From CAINDZ01 sp964399195 (GTDB lineage Bacteria > Krumholzibacteriota > Krumholzibacteriia > LZORAL124-64-63): a stretch of DNA of 22,990 bases. The stretch's first letter is position 1, and every line of letters begins with the position of its first letter. The DNA lies in assembly GCA_964399195.1 (NCBI GenBank), contig CAYNPY010000060.1, forward strand, positions 1 through 22,990, given 5' to 3'. Below are positions 1-8,274 of the stretch, in pieces. Under the pieces are notes generated by a model, which ran no database searches, was not told the origin of the DNA, and was given only the letters and a program-made list of their open reading frames with translations. A program made the translations under genes and the position numbers.

Positions 1-131
1 CGTTGCCGCCGGCCCCCCGTTCAGGGGACGAGCAATGTACTCAAGCCGCCGAAGTGTGTCAACCGGAAAATTGACTTTTTTCGCAGCCGAGCCGCCCTCC
101 CGCAGCGACCCAAGAGTCGGCGCGGGAAGCG

Positions 132-165
132 GTTGCCCGAGCGGCCTGGCGGCGCGTCGGGCAAC
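132..165. repeat. 9-bp perfect inverted repeat in the leader upstream of the PBP gene
   Basis: GTTGCCCGA at 132-140 is the exact reverse complement of TCGGGCAAC at 157-165, with a 16-nt GC-rich spacer. It could be a stem-loop in a transcript or a dyad operator. No T-run follows on either strand, so it is not a typical intrinsic terminator. The rest of 1-267 holds two A/T-rich islands (about 61-81 and 176-260) unlike the surrounding DNA. I see no convincing gene there; an open frame at 35-241 has no protein-like features. Confidence 0.4.
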
Positions 166-267
166 GGGGGCGGAAGTTATATGCACATCGGATGCCTGTC
201 AAAGGGATTTTGCTTTATTTTTCACACTCACGGCGCCATGAACCTAAAACAATACCCCGCAACGGCT

Positions 268-273
268 TATAAT
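268..273 (+). promoter_or_regulatory. Candidate -10 box (TATAAT) for the PBP gene
   Basis: A perfect sigma-70 type TATAAT lies at 268-273 at the end of an unusually A/T-rich stretch (about 241-273). The hexamer at the expected -35 distance (TAAAAC, 245-250) is a poor match to TTGACA, so the call rests mainly on the -10 box and the local base composition. Transcription would start near 280 and leave a leader of about 175 nt before the ATG at 455. That also argues against the longer GTG-initiated reading frame that opens at 278. Confidence 0.4.
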
Positions 274-454
274 CTCCGTGGCTGTCGCTCTTGAACAGAC
301 GTTACCGCCGCCGCGCAGCCGGAGCGCGCCCCGCGGCGGCGGCTGGGCGCGGCCGCGCCAGCGCGGGTTGGACTTGGCCGCCTGTGGGCGGTTATCCTGT
401 GCGGACCCGGCGCACGGCGCGCCGGCGGCCTGCAGGCCGGACCAGGGAGGGTGC

Positions 455-2614
455 ATGCGGAAGTTCACGGACGTGCGGGCGCTGCTGGCGCTCGACATCC
501 CGAGGCGGTGGGTGCGGCGCATCCTGTGGGGCGCCGCCGCGCTGTTCGCGGTCGCGGTCGTGGGCACGGTCGCCGGTCTCAACTGGCTGGCGCGCGACCT
601 GCCCCCCATCGACACGCTGCGCACCATCGACCCCTCGGTCAAGACGGTCATCTATGCCGCCAACGGCGACGTGCTGCGCGAGTTCTTCACCGAGAACCGC
701 ACGATCGTGCCGCTGGACCGCATCCCGCCCGTGCTGCAGCAGGCGGTGATCGCGGTCGAGGACAAGCGCTTCTACAAGCATTACGGCATCGATCTGAAGC
801 GCGTGATCGGCGTGGTCTGGATCAACCTCACCTCGCGCGACAGCCAGGGCGGCAGCACGCTGACGCAGCAGCTGGCGCGCAACCTCTTCCCGAAGCTGTT
901 GCCCAGCGAGAAGCGCCTGACGCGCAAGTTCCGCGAGTGGATCGTCGCCGCGCAGATCGAGTCCCTCTACACGAAGGACGAGATCCTCGCGATGTACCTC
1001 AACCAGATCTACCTCGGACGCGGCGCCTACGGCGTGCAGGCCGCAGCGCGCCTCTTCTTCGGCCGCGACGTGTGGGACCTGGGCCCGGCCGAGTGCACGA
1101 TGATCGCCGGCATGATCCAGCAGCCGGAGCGCTTCTCGCCGCAGCGCAACCCCGATGCCGCCTACGCGCGGCGCGCGGTGGTGCTGGGCACGATGGTGGG
1201 CGCGGGCTATCTCACGCGGGCGGAGGCCGACGCCATCGCCGAGACGAAGGTGCGCCTGGCCGATCCCGACGCCGCGGCCGAGTCGGCCGGCTTCGCCGCC
1301 TACTTCGTCGAGGAAGTGCGCAAGTGGCTCGAGAAGGAGTACGGCGCCACGCGGCTGTACCGCGACGGGCTGCGCGTGCACACCACGCTGGTCCCCCAGT
1401 ACCAGGAGTGGATGGAGGACGCGCTCGAGACGCACCTGCTCGAGGAGGAGAAGAGGCGTCCGAAACGGCAGACGCGCGCGCACTACGACCAACTGGTCGC
1501 CGAGGGCAAGCGGCCGCCGAAAGTGACCTACCTGCAGGGGGCGGCCCTGCTGCAGGACGTGCGCACCGGCGCCGTGCTGGGGCTGGTGGGCGGGCGCTCG
1601 TTCGCGGACTCGAAGTGGAACATGGCGCTGCAGGCCGAGCGCCAGCCGGGTTCGACCTTCAAGCCCTATGTCTACCTCGCGGCGCTGCAGCACGGCTACA
1701 CGCCGGCCAGCATCCTCATGGATTCGCCGTTCGAGCTGGACACCGGCGTCAGCGGCATCTGGCGGCCCCAGAACTACTCCGAGACGTTCAGCGGCCCCAT
1801 GACGCTGCGCTGGGCGCTGAGCCACTCGGTGAACGTGCCCACGGCCAAGCTCTACCTGGACCTGGGTCTGGACCCGGTGCTGGCCAACCTGCGCAAGCTG
1901 GGGATCGCCGTCGAATCCCTGCCGAAGGTGCCGTCGCTCTACCTGGGCGCGGGCGAGGTCACGCTGGCCGAGCTGGTGGCCTCCTACTGCGCCTTCGCCA
2001 ACCACGGCGTCTGGGCGGACCAGTACCTGATCAGCCGCGTGGAGACGGTCGACGGCGAGGTCCTGTTCGAGTCGCGCGTCTACCAGCACGAGGCGCTCGA
2101 CCCGGCCGAGGCCTACGTGATGACGAGCCTGCTCAAGAGCACGGTGGATTCCGGCACCGCCGCCGGCGCGCGGCGCAACGGCTTCACGCGCACGGGCGCC
2201 GGCAAGACGGGCACGACCAACGACAACACCAACGCCTGGTTCGTGGGCTACACGCCCAGCTTCTGCGCCGGCGTGTGGGTCGGCTTCGACGAGCCGACGC
2301 CGATGGGACGCGGCGCCACCGGCTCGCGCATGGCGGTGCCGGTGTGGGCGGCGTTCATGGGGCGCGTGACCGCGCGCAAGGGCGACGAGCAGTTCGAGCG
2401 GCCGACCGGGATCGTCGACCGCATGGTGTGCATGCGCAGCGGCCAGCTGGCGCGCGCCGGGTGCGACTCGGTCCAGGCCGAGGTCTTCCTGCCCGGCCAC
2501 TACCCGCAGGACGGCTGCCGCGACCACCGCGGACGCCTGCTGGAGATGGGCGACGCCCCGCGCGACTTCCGGTCGCTGGACCGCGCCGACGACGAGTTCC
2601 TGCCCGGGGACTAG
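455..2614 (+). CDS. mrcA: Class A penicillin-binding protein (PBP1A-type transglycosylase/transpeptidase)
   Basis: This is a bifunctional peptidoglycan synthase of 719 aa that polymerises lipid II and crosslinks stem peptides on the outer face of the inner membrane. There is one N-terminal membrane anchor at about residues 22-46. The GT51 transglycosylase domain carries EDKRFYKHYGID (catalytic Glu102), GGSTLTQQLARN, RKFREW and KDEILAMYLNQIYLGRGAYG. The transpeptidase domain has all three penicillin-binding motifs: STFK with Ser400, SVN at 458-460 and KTGT starting at Lys584. A Cys-containing tail follows the transpeptidase domain. The start is the ATG at 455, which follows GGGAGG at 445-450. 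The frame stays open back to a GTG at 278, but that would add a low-complexity Arg/Ala/Pro leader absent from the family and would place the start at the predicted transcription start. The gene converges on deoA with only 18 nt between the stop codons. Family assignment is firm; mrcA is the nearest familiar symbol. Confidence 0.96.
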   Translation: MRKFTDVRALLALDIPRRWVRRILWGAAALFAVAVVGTVAGLNWLARDLPPIDTLRTIDPSVKTVIYAANGDVLREFFTENRTIVPLDRIPPVLQQAVIAVEDKRFYKHYGIDLKRVIGVVWINLTSRDSQGGSTLTQQLARNLFPKLLPSEKRLTRKFREWIVAAQIESLYTKDEILAMYLNQIYLGRGAYGVQAAARLFFGRDVWDLGPAECTMIAGMIQQPERFSPQRNPDAAYARRAVVLGTMVGAGYLTRAEADAIAETKVRLADPDAAAESAGFAAYFVEEVRKWLEKEYGATRLYRDGLRVHTTLVPQYQEWMEDALETHLLEEEKRRPKRQTRAHYDQLVAEGKRPPKVTYLQGAALLQDVRTGAVLGLVGGRSFADSKWNMALQAERQPGSTFKPYVYLAALQHGYTPASILMDSPFELDTGVSGIWRPQNYSETFSGPMTLRWALSHSVNVPTAKLYLDLGLDPVLANLRKLGIAVESLPKVPSLYLGAGEVTLAELVASYCAFANHGVWADQYLISRVETVDGEVLFESRVYQHEALDPAEAYVMTSLLKSTVDSGTAAGARRNGFTRTGAGKTGTTNDNTNAWFVGYTPSFCAGVWVGFDEPTPMGRGATGSRMAVPVWAAFMGRVTARKGDEQFERPTGIVDRMVCMRSGQLARAGCDSVQAEVFLPGHYPQDGCRDHRGRLLEMGDAPRDFRSLDRADDEFLPGD

Positions 2615-2632
2615 GCCCCTGCGGCGCGCGGG

Positions 2633-3952
2633 CTAGTCCAGACGGCCCAGGATCAGCGGCCGCGCCGGCGCCGGCTCGCGCGCGACGGTCACCGCGCGGG
2701 CCAGCCGCTCGACGGCCGCCGCGGCGCGGGCGCGGTCCCGGCAGGCGATGCGCAGCAGCGGCTGCCCGCGCTCGACGCGGTCGCCGACCCGCGCCAGGTA
2801 GTCCAGTCCGGCCGACAGGTCCAGGACGTCCTCCACGCGCCGCCGCGCCGCGCCCAGGTCGGCCAGCGCCAGCCCCACCTCGCGGCAGTCCACGGCCGCC
2901 AGCCAGCCCTCGTGCGGGGCGGCGAATTCCGCGGCCGCCGGCGCCAGCTCCAGGCCGAAGTCGTCGCGCCCAGGCTCCAGCCGGCCGCCCTGCGCGGCCA
3001 CCCAGTCCAGCAGCGCGGCCAGCGCCCGCCCGTCGTCCCAGGCGGCGCGCACGCGCGCCAGGGCCGCCGCGGGCGTCGGCTCCACCCCGGCCACGCGGAC
3101 CATGTCCGCGGTCAGCTGCTCGGTCAGCTCCACCAGGTCCTGCGGGGCGCGGGCGCGACCGCCCGGCCGCAGCGCCGCGAAGGCCTCCAGCGTCTCGTTG
3201 GCGTGCCCGATCGCCACGCCCAGCGGCTGGTCCATGTCCGAGAACACGACCGCCATGCGGCGCCCGTAGCTCGCGCCTACGTCCACCAGCGCGCGCGCCA
3301 GGCGGCGCGCCTGCTCCAGGTCGCGCATGAAGGCGCCGGAGCCGGTCTTCAGGTCGATCACGATCGTGCGCGGCCCCGCGGCGAGCTTCTTGGACATGAT
3401 CGAGGCGGTGATCAGCGGCACGCAGTCCACGGTCGCGGTCACGTCGCGCAGCGCGTAGATGCGCCCGTCCGCCGGGGCGATGGTCGGCCCCTGGCCGATG
3501 ATCGCGCAGCCGACGCGCTCGACGATGTCCAGGAACGCGTCGTTGCCCAGGCGGATGTCGTAGCCGGGGATGGCCTCCAGCTTGTCCAGCGTGCCGCCGG
3601 TGTGGCCCAGCCCGCGCCCCGACAGCATGGGCACCTTCAGGCCGCAGGCCGCCGCCAGGGGCGCCAGCAGCAGGCTGACCTTGTCCCCCACGCCGCCGGT
3701 CGAGTGCTTGTCGGCGGTGGGTCCGGTCAGCCGCGAGACGTCCAGCTCCTCGCCCGAGCGCAGCATGGCGCCGGTCAGGTCGGCCGTCTCGCGCGGGGAC
3801 ATGCCGCGGAACCACACGGCCATCAGGAAGGCGGCCATCTGGTAGTCGGGCACCGCGCCGGTCGTGAAGCCGCCCACCAGCTCGCCGATGGCGGCGCCGT
3901 CCAGCTCCTGCCCGCGCTTCTTGGCCTCGATGATCTCCAGCGGGTTGCTCAC
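2633..3952 (-). CDS. deoA: Pyrimidine-nucleoside / thymidine phosphorylase
   Basis: This 439-aa enzyme reversibly phosphorolyses pyrimidine (deoxy)nucleosides to the free base and (deoxy)ribose-1-phosphate. The family signatures are DKHSTGGVGD (phosphate binding), SGRGLGHTGGTLDKLE, YALRDVTATV and SIMSKK, followed by LKTGSGAFM. Length matches the roughly 435-440 aa norm of the family. The start is GTG at 3952-3950, giving VSNPLEIIEAKKRG, which aligns with normal family N-termini. A longer frame reaching 4222 is a cdd shadow and is rejected. The GTG overlaps the TGA of cdd by 4 nt (GTGA), so translation is probably coupled. As third gene of a deoB-cdd-deoA operon, it would release the pentose-1-phosphate that DeoB then isomerises. 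Sequence alone does not separate a strict thymidine phosphorylase from a broader uridine/thymidine enzyme. Confidence 0.93.
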   Translation of the reverse strand: MSNPLEIIEAKKRGQELDGAAIGELVGGFTTGAVPDYQMAAFLMAVWFRGMSPRETADLTGAMLRSGEELDVSRLTGPTADKHSTGGVGDKVSLLLAPLAAACGLKVPMLSGRGLGHTGGTLDKLEAIPGYDIRLGNDAFLDIVERVGCAIIGQGPTIAPADGRIYALRDVTATVDCVPLITASIMSKKLAAGPRTIVIDLKTGSGAFMRDLEQARRLARALVDVGASYGRRMAVVFSDMDQPLGVAIGHANETLEAFAALRPGGRARAPQDLVELTEQLTADMVRVAGVEPTPAAALARVRAAWDDGRALAALLDWVAAQGGRLEPGRDDFGLELAPAAAEFAAPHEGWLAAVDCREVGLALADLGAARRRVEDVLDLSAGLDYLARVGDRVERGQPLLRIACRDRARAAAAVERLARAVTVAREPAPARPLILGRLD

Positions 3953-4404
3953 TGCGGGTCCCGCCCTTCCCCGGGCGCGCGCCCGTGCTCGTCGGCCAGG
4001 TTGGCGCTGAAGTCGGTGAACGCCAGCGGCACCAGCTCGCCCGCGGTCATGGTCAGCACCGGGCCGTCGGCGCCGCGGTTGCCGGCCATGAGCACCACCA
4101 GGTCCGGGCCGAACTCCAGCAGCACCTGGCGGCAGGCGCCGCAGGGCGGCGTCGGCTCGCCGCCGTCGGCGCAGACGGCGATGGCGGTGAACGCGCGCTC
4201 GCCGTCGGCCACGGCGCGGCACACGGCCGCGCGCTCGGCGCAGATCGACAGCCCGAACGACGCGTTCTCGACGTTCGTGCCCAGGTAGACGGCGCCGCTG
4301 CGGCCCAGCAGCGCCGCCCCGACGCGGAAGCGCGAGTACGGCGAGTAGCTGCGCTGGCGCTGCAGGCAGGCGGCCTCGATCAGCCGGCGGTGCGTGTCGT
4401 TCAT
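3949..4404 (-). CDS. cdd: Cytidine deaminase
   Basis: This is a 151-aa zinc-dependent deaminase that converts cytidine and deoxycytidine to uridine and deoxyuridine in the cytoplasm. The zinc site is complete: C55-A56-E57 (with Glu57 as proton shuttle) and PCGAC, with Cys88 and Cys91. The substrate-pocket motif TNVENASFGLSICAERAA is intact. Size fits the short homotetrameric class rather than the longer dimeric E. coli type, with about 15 extra C-terminal residues rich in charge (EHGRAPGEGRDPQ). The ATG at 4404 is preceded by GGAGGA at good spacing and overlaps the deoB stop by 4 nt (ATGA). Its own stop overlaps the deoA GTG. It feeds uridine to the phosphorylase encoded next. Confidence 0.95.
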   Translation of the reverse strand: MNDTHRRLIEAACLQRQRSYSPYSRFRVGAALLGRSGAVYLGTNVENASFGLSICAERAAVCRAVADGERAFTAIAVCADGGEPTPPCGACRQVLLEFGPDLVVLMAGNRGADGPVLTMTAGELVPLAFTDFSANLADEHGRAPGEGRDPQ

Positions 4405-5585
4405 GCCGTCCTCCGCTCGGTAAGGCGGGCCAGGAAGCTCTGCCCGTGCCGGGGCGCCGGCGCGCCGAAGAAGTCCGCCAGCGTGGCGGCGACGTCCATG
4501 AAGCCCCGCTGCGTGCCCAGGTCGGGGCCCTCGTCCAGCCCGCCCAGGCAGGCCAGCAGGGGCACCGTCTCGCGCGAGTGGTCCGTGCTGGGCGTGGTCG
4601 GGTCGTTGCCGTGGTCGGCGGTCAGCAGGAGCAGGTCGCCGTCGCGCAGCCGGGGCAGGAAGCCGCCCAGCCAGCGGTCGAACGCCTCGAGCCCGCCGCG
4701 CATGCCCTCGGGGTCGTTGCGGTGGCCCCACAGCATGTCGAAGTCGACCAGGTTGAGCAGGATCAGCTCGCGCTCGCCGGCGGCGGCGTAGACCTCGTCC
4801 AGCTTCGCCATGCCCTCGGCGTTGTTCTTCGACGGGTGCGTGCGGTCGATGCCGACGCCGGCGTACAGGTCGTAGATCTTGCCGATCGACTCCACGCGCA
4901 CGCCGGACGCCTGCAGCGACGGGAGCAGCAGGTCCTTGGGCGGCAGCACCGAGTAGTCGTGGCGGTGCGGCGTGCGGACGTAGGCGCCGCTGGGGCCGGT
5001 GAACGGCCGCGCGATGACGCGGCTGACCTGGTGCGGCGGCTGCAGCAGCTCGCGCGCGAGCGCGCACACGCGGTACAGTTCCTCGAGGCCGCAGACCTCG
5101 TCGTGGGCCGCGATCTGGAACACGCTGTCGGCCGAGGTGTACACGATCAGCTTGCGGGTGGCGCGGTGCTCGTCGCCCAGCTCGGCGATGATCGCCGTGC
5201 CGCTGGCGGCCTTGTTGCCGATCACGCCCCAGCCCGTCCGGCGCGTGAATTCCGCCAGCAGGTCGGCCGGAAAGCCGTCCGGATAGGTCGGGAACGGCTG
5301 CGCGGTGACGACGCCCATCAGTTCCCAGTGGCCGGTCGTGGAGTCCTTGCCCGCCGACACCTCCACCAGCCGGCCGTAGCCGGCGCGCGGGCGCCGGGCC
5401 GGCGCCACGCCGGCGATGGCGTGCAGGTTACCGAGGCCCAGGGCGGCCAGGTTGGGCACGTCCAGCCCGCCGACGGCCGCCGCCAGGTTCCCGAGCGTGT
5501 CCGAGCCGGCGTCGCCGTAGGCGGCCGCGTCCGGCGCCCCGCCCACGCCCAGCCCGTCCAGCACGATGAGAATGGCCCTTGCCAT
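4401..5585 (-). CDS. deoB: Phosphopentomutase
   Basis: This 394-aa alkaline-phosphatase-superfamily mutase interconverts ribose-1-phosphate and ribose-5-phosphate (and the deoxy forms), linking nucleoside breakdown to central carbon metabolism. Metal ligands and catalytic motifs are visible: VLDGLGVGGAPDA (Asp10), GKDSTTGHWE with the likely phosphorylated Thr84, FDMLWGHRND, and TADHGNDPTTPSTDHSRE near the C-terminus. Length is normal for the family. The start ATG at 5585 follows AGGAG with a 7-nt gap. It is the first gene of the deoB-cdd-deoA operon and diverges from rarA across 137 nt. A weak promoter-like pair (TTAAGC, 18 nt, TATTCT with the -10 at 5608-5603) would give only a very short leader. 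Confidence 0.95.
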   Translation of the reverse strand: MARAILIVLDGLGVGGAPDAAAYGDAGSDTLGNLAAAVGGLDVPNLAALGLGNLHAIAGVAPARRPRAGYGRLVEVSAGKDSTTGHWELMGVVTAQPFPTYPDGFPADLLAEFTRRTGWGVIGNKAASGTAIIAELGDEHRATRKLIVYTSADSVFQIAAHDEVCGLEELYRVCALARELLQPPHQVSRVIARPFTGPSGAYVRTPHRHDYSVLPPKDLLLPSLQASGVRVESIGKIYDLYAGVGIDRTHPSKNNAEGMAKLDEVYAAAGERELILLNLVDFDMLWGHRNDPEGMRGGLEAFDRWLGGFLPRLRDGDLLLLTADHGNDPTTPSTDHSRETVPLLACLGGLDEGPDLGTQRGFMDVAATLADFFGAPAPRHGQSFLARLTERRTA

Positions 5586-5722
5586 GCGGTCGCTCCTTCA
5601 CAAGAATAGCAGGCGTTGACCGTTCAGCTTAACGGCCGCGCCCGGCAGCGTCAACCTGGCCCGGCGCGCACGTCCGGCCCCCGACCGCTCTTCCCCGAGC
5701 GGCGCGCCGGCAGGCGGGAGCC

Positions 5723-7180
5723 ATGACCGGCGATCTGTTCGGCGGCGACGACGCCGCCCATCCGCACGTGACCGCCGGCGCGCCTGCCGGCCGCGCCGGC
5801 GACTCGGCGTCCCTGGCCCCCCTGGCCGACCGCATGCGCCCGCGCGCCCTGGACGAGGTCGTCGGCCAGCCGCACCTGCTGGGGCCGGACGGGCCGCTCC
5901 GGCGCCTGCTGGCGGCCGGGACGCTCCCCTCGCTCCTGCTGTGGGGCCCGCCGGGCTGCGGCAAGACCACGCTGGCGCGCCTGGTGGCGGGGCTGGGCGG
6001 CGCGCGGTTCCTGGAGTACAGCGCCGTGGCCGTGGGCTCGAAGGAGCTCAAGGAGGTCATGACGGAGTCGGGCCGCCTGCAGAAGGCAACCGGCCGCCGC
6101 ACCATCCTCTTCCTGGACGAGATCCACCGCTTCAACAAGGCGCAGCAGGACGCGCTGCTGCCGTTCGTCGAGCGCGGCGACGTCACGCTGATCGGCGCCA
6201 CCACCGAGAACCCCAGCTTCGAGGTCAACAGCGCGCTCATCTCGCGCACGCGCCTGTTCGTGCTGCAGCCGCTGACGACGGCGGACGTGGCCGGGCTGCT
6301 GCGCCGCGCCGTCGCCGCGCCACAGGGCCTGGGCGGCCGGCCCGCGTTCGACGACGGGGCGCTGGAGCTGATGGCGCGCCTGAGCGAGGGCGACGCGCGC
6401 GCCGCGCTCGGCCTGCTCGAGTCCGTGGCGGCGGCGGCCGGCGACGAGGGCGGCGATCCGGCGGCGCCGCTGGACGCCGCCGCCGTCGCGCGGCTGGTGC
6501 AGACGCGCGCCGCCCGCTACGACAAGGGCGGCGAGGAGCACTTCAACATCATCTCGGCGCTGCACAAGAGCCTGCGCAACAGCGACCCGCAGGCTGCGGT
6601 GTATTGGCTGGCGCGCATGCTCGAGGGCGGCGAGGACCCGCTGTACGTGGCGCGGCGACTCGTGCGGTTCGCGAGCGAGGACGTGGGCCTGGCCGACCCC
6701 GACGCCCTCGTGCGCACGGTCGCCGCGCGCGACGCGGCGCACCAGCTGGGGATGCCCGAGGGCGCGCTGGCGCTGGCGCAGGCCGCGGTCTACCTGGCCC
6801 TGGCGCCCAAGAGCAACGCCCTGTACAAGGCCTACGGCGCGGCCGCCGCCGAGGTGGCCCGGGGCAGCAACCCGCCGGTGCCCTACCACCTGCGCAACGC
6901 CCCCACGCGCCTGATGAAAGAAGTGGGCTACGGCGACGGCTATGTGTACGCTCACGACACGGCCGACGGCCTGGGCGACATGACCTGCCTGCCCGACGAA
7001 CTGGCCGGGACCACCTTCTACCAGCCGGGGCGGCGCGGCTTCGAGGCCGAGCTGGCCGGGCGCATCGAACAGATCAGGCTCTGGCACGAGCGCCGGCGGC
7101 GGCGCCCGGCCGGCGACGATACCGACACGGCCGCGGGCGCGGGCCCGCGCGCGGACGACACTGCAGGAGGCGAAGGATGA
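5723..7180 (+). CDS. rarA: Replication-associated recombination protein A (RarA/MgsA AAA+ ATPase)
   Basis: This is a 485-aa cytoplasmic AAA+ ATPase of the clamp-loader-like RarA/WRNIP1 family, which acts at stalled replication forks. Conserved features in order are RPRALDEVVGQPHLLG (39-54), Walker A GPPGCGKT (75-82), Walker B LFLDEIHRF (129-137), sensor 1 GATTEN (158-163) and the SRTR arginine-finger segment (174-177). The C-terminal helical region includes YDKGGEEHFNIISALHKSLR, then GGEDPLYVARRLVRFASEDVG and the APKSN motif. The first 30 residues and the last 30 or so are low-complexity and probably disordered. The ATG at 5723 has a GGGAG only 2 nt upstream, so initiation may be weak or the true start slightly different; the conserved domain begins near residue 30. 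The stop overlaps the pfkA start by 4 nt (ATGA). Confidence 0.94.
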   Translation: MTGDLFGGDDAAHPHVTAGAPAGRAGDSASLAPLADRMRPRALDEVVGQPHLLGPDGPLRRLLAAGTLPSLLLWGPPGCGKTTLARLVAGLGGARFLEYSAVAVGSKELKEVMTESGRLQKATGRRTILFLDEIHRFNKAQQDALLPFVERGDVTLIGATTENPSFEVNSALISRTRLFVLQPLTTADVAGLLRRAVAAPQGLGGRPAFDDGALELMARLSEGDARAALGLLESVAAAAGDEGGDPAAPLDAAAVARLVQTRAARYDKGGEEHFNIISALHKSLRNSDPQAAVYWLARMLEGGEDPLYVARRLVRFASEDVGLADPDALVRTVAARDAAHQLGMPEGALALAQAAVYLALAPKSNALYKAYGAAAAEVARGSNPPVPYHLRNAPTRLMKEVGYGDGYVYAHDTADGLGDMTCLPDELAGTTFYQPGRRGFEAELAGRIEQIRLWHERRRRRPAGDDTDTAAGAGPRADDTAGGEG

Positions 7181-8136
7181 AGCGGATCGGGGTCCTGACC
7201 GGCGGCGGCGACGCCGCCGGCATGAACGCCGCGCTGCGCGCGGTGGTGCGCACGGCCTGGCGCCACGGCGCCGAGGTGGTCGGCATCCAGAAAGGCTGGC
7301 TGGGCCTGGCCGAGGGCGCCTACACGACGATGTCCGCGGGCTCGGTCAGCGGCATCCTGCAGAAGGGCGGCACCATCCTGCGCACCTTCCGCTACCCGCA
7401 GTTCGCGACGCCCGAGGGCGCCGCCCCGGTGGGCCGCACCCTGAAGAAGCTGAAGCTGGACGGCATGGTCGTCATCGGCGGCGACGGCAGCTTCCGCGGC
7501 GCCACGAAGATCGAGCGCGAGTTCGGCGTGCCCTGCGTCGGCGTCCCGGCCACCATCGACAACGACATCCCCGGCACCGACTATAGTATTGGGTTCGACA
7601 CGGCGCTGAACATCGCCATCGACGCCGTCGACAAGGTGCGCGACACCGCCACCAGCCACGGCCGCATCTTCGTCATCGAGGTGATGGGCCGCGAGTACGG
7701 CCTGCTGGCGGCGCAGACGGCCATCGCCACCGGCGCCGAGGAGGTGCTGCTGCCGGAGATCCCCTGGAAGATCGACGAGGTCTGCGGCCGCATCGCCGAG
7801 GGCTACCAGCGGGGCAAGCACCACGCGCTGATCATCGTGGCCGAGGGCGCCGGCAAGGCCTCCTACGTGTCGTTCGAGATCAAGGCCCGCCTGAACCGCG
7901 ACGTGCGCATGGTCGTGCTGGGCCACGTGCAGCGGGGCGGCGCGCCGAGCGGCTTCGATCGCATCCTGGCCAGCCGGCTGGGGCACCACGCCGCCGAGCT
8001 GCTCTTCGAGGGGAAGCACGGGATCATGGTCGGCGTCGTGGCCAACAAGATCCACACCAGCGCGCTCGAGAAGAAGGGCAAGGTGGCGGCGAAGGCGGTG
8101 CTGAAGGACGCGCGGCTGATGGAGCTGCTGGTCTGA
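7177..8136 (+). CDS. pfkA: ATP-dependent 6-phosphofructokinase
   Basis: This 319-aa glycolytic enzyme phosphorylates fructose-6-phosphate to fructose-1,6-bisphosphate, the committed step of glycolysis. Visible motifs are GGGDAAGMNAALRAVVR (nucleotide site), GGDGS at 101-105, TIDND with catalytic Asp128, VIEVMGRE (substrate binding) and LGHVQRGGAPSGFDR. Gly104 is the residue that marks ATP-dependent enzymes; pyrophosphate-dependent forms carry Asp there. The residue before TIDND is Ala125, where E. coli has Gly and PPi enzymes have Lys, so the donor call rests mainly on Gly104. Residues equivalent to the E. coli allosteric site (PEI, RGKHHA) are present. The gene is translationally coupled to rarA by a 4-nt overlap; GGAGG at 7166-7170 lies 6 nt before the ATG. 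A hairpin follows 50 nt after the stop. Confidence 0.95.
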   Translation: MKRIGVLTGGGDAAGMNAALRAVVRTAWRHGAEVVGIQKGWLGLAEGAYTTMSAGSVSGILQKGGTILRTFRYPQFATPEGAAPVGRTLKKLKLDGMVVIGGDGSFRGATKIEREFGVPCVGVPATIDNDIPGTDYSIGFDTALNIAIDAVDKVRDTATSHGRIFVIEVMGREYGLLAAQTAIATGAEEVLLPEIPWKIDEVCGRIAEGYQRGKHHALIIVAEGAGKASYVSFEIKARLNRDVRMVVLGHVQRGGAPSGFDRILASRLGHHAAELLFEGKHGIMVGVVANKIHTSALEKKGKVAAKAVLKDARLMELLV

Positions 8137-8186
8137 GGCGGACCGGGGCGACCCGCCGCGCAGCAATCCCCACAACCGGACGAAGC

Positions 8187-8217
8187 AAGCGGGCCCCCCG
8201 CTCGGGAGGGCCCGCTT
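8187..8217. terminator. Bidirectional terminator-like hairpin between convergent genes
   Basis: AAGCGGGCCC (8187-8196) pairs perfectly with GGGCCCGCTT (8208-8217). The loop can add a CCC/GGG inner pairing. It lies between the stop of pfkA (8136) and the stop of the convergent lipoprotein gene (8277), so it can serve both transcripts. The downstream tracts on both strands are pyrimidine-rich but hold only short T stretches, so this is a GC-strong, U-poor terminator. Confidence 0.65.
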
Positions 8218-8274
8218 CGTCTCTTCGGGACTTCGTGCCGAGCCCCCGGCGTCGCCGGGAACCCGCGGTCGCGC

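Noticed and set aside
125..170. tRNA-Ser-like string TGCCCGAGCGGCC
   Set aside because: The D-arm-like string is not followed by an anticodon arm or T-arm, and no acceptor stem closes. It is better explained by the inverted repeat at 132-165.
278..454. N-terminal extension of the PBP from a GTG at 278
   Set aside because: It would add about 59 low-complexity residues, has no ribosome site, and coincides with the likely transcription start. The ATG at 455 has GGGAGG upstream and a normal PBP N-terminus.
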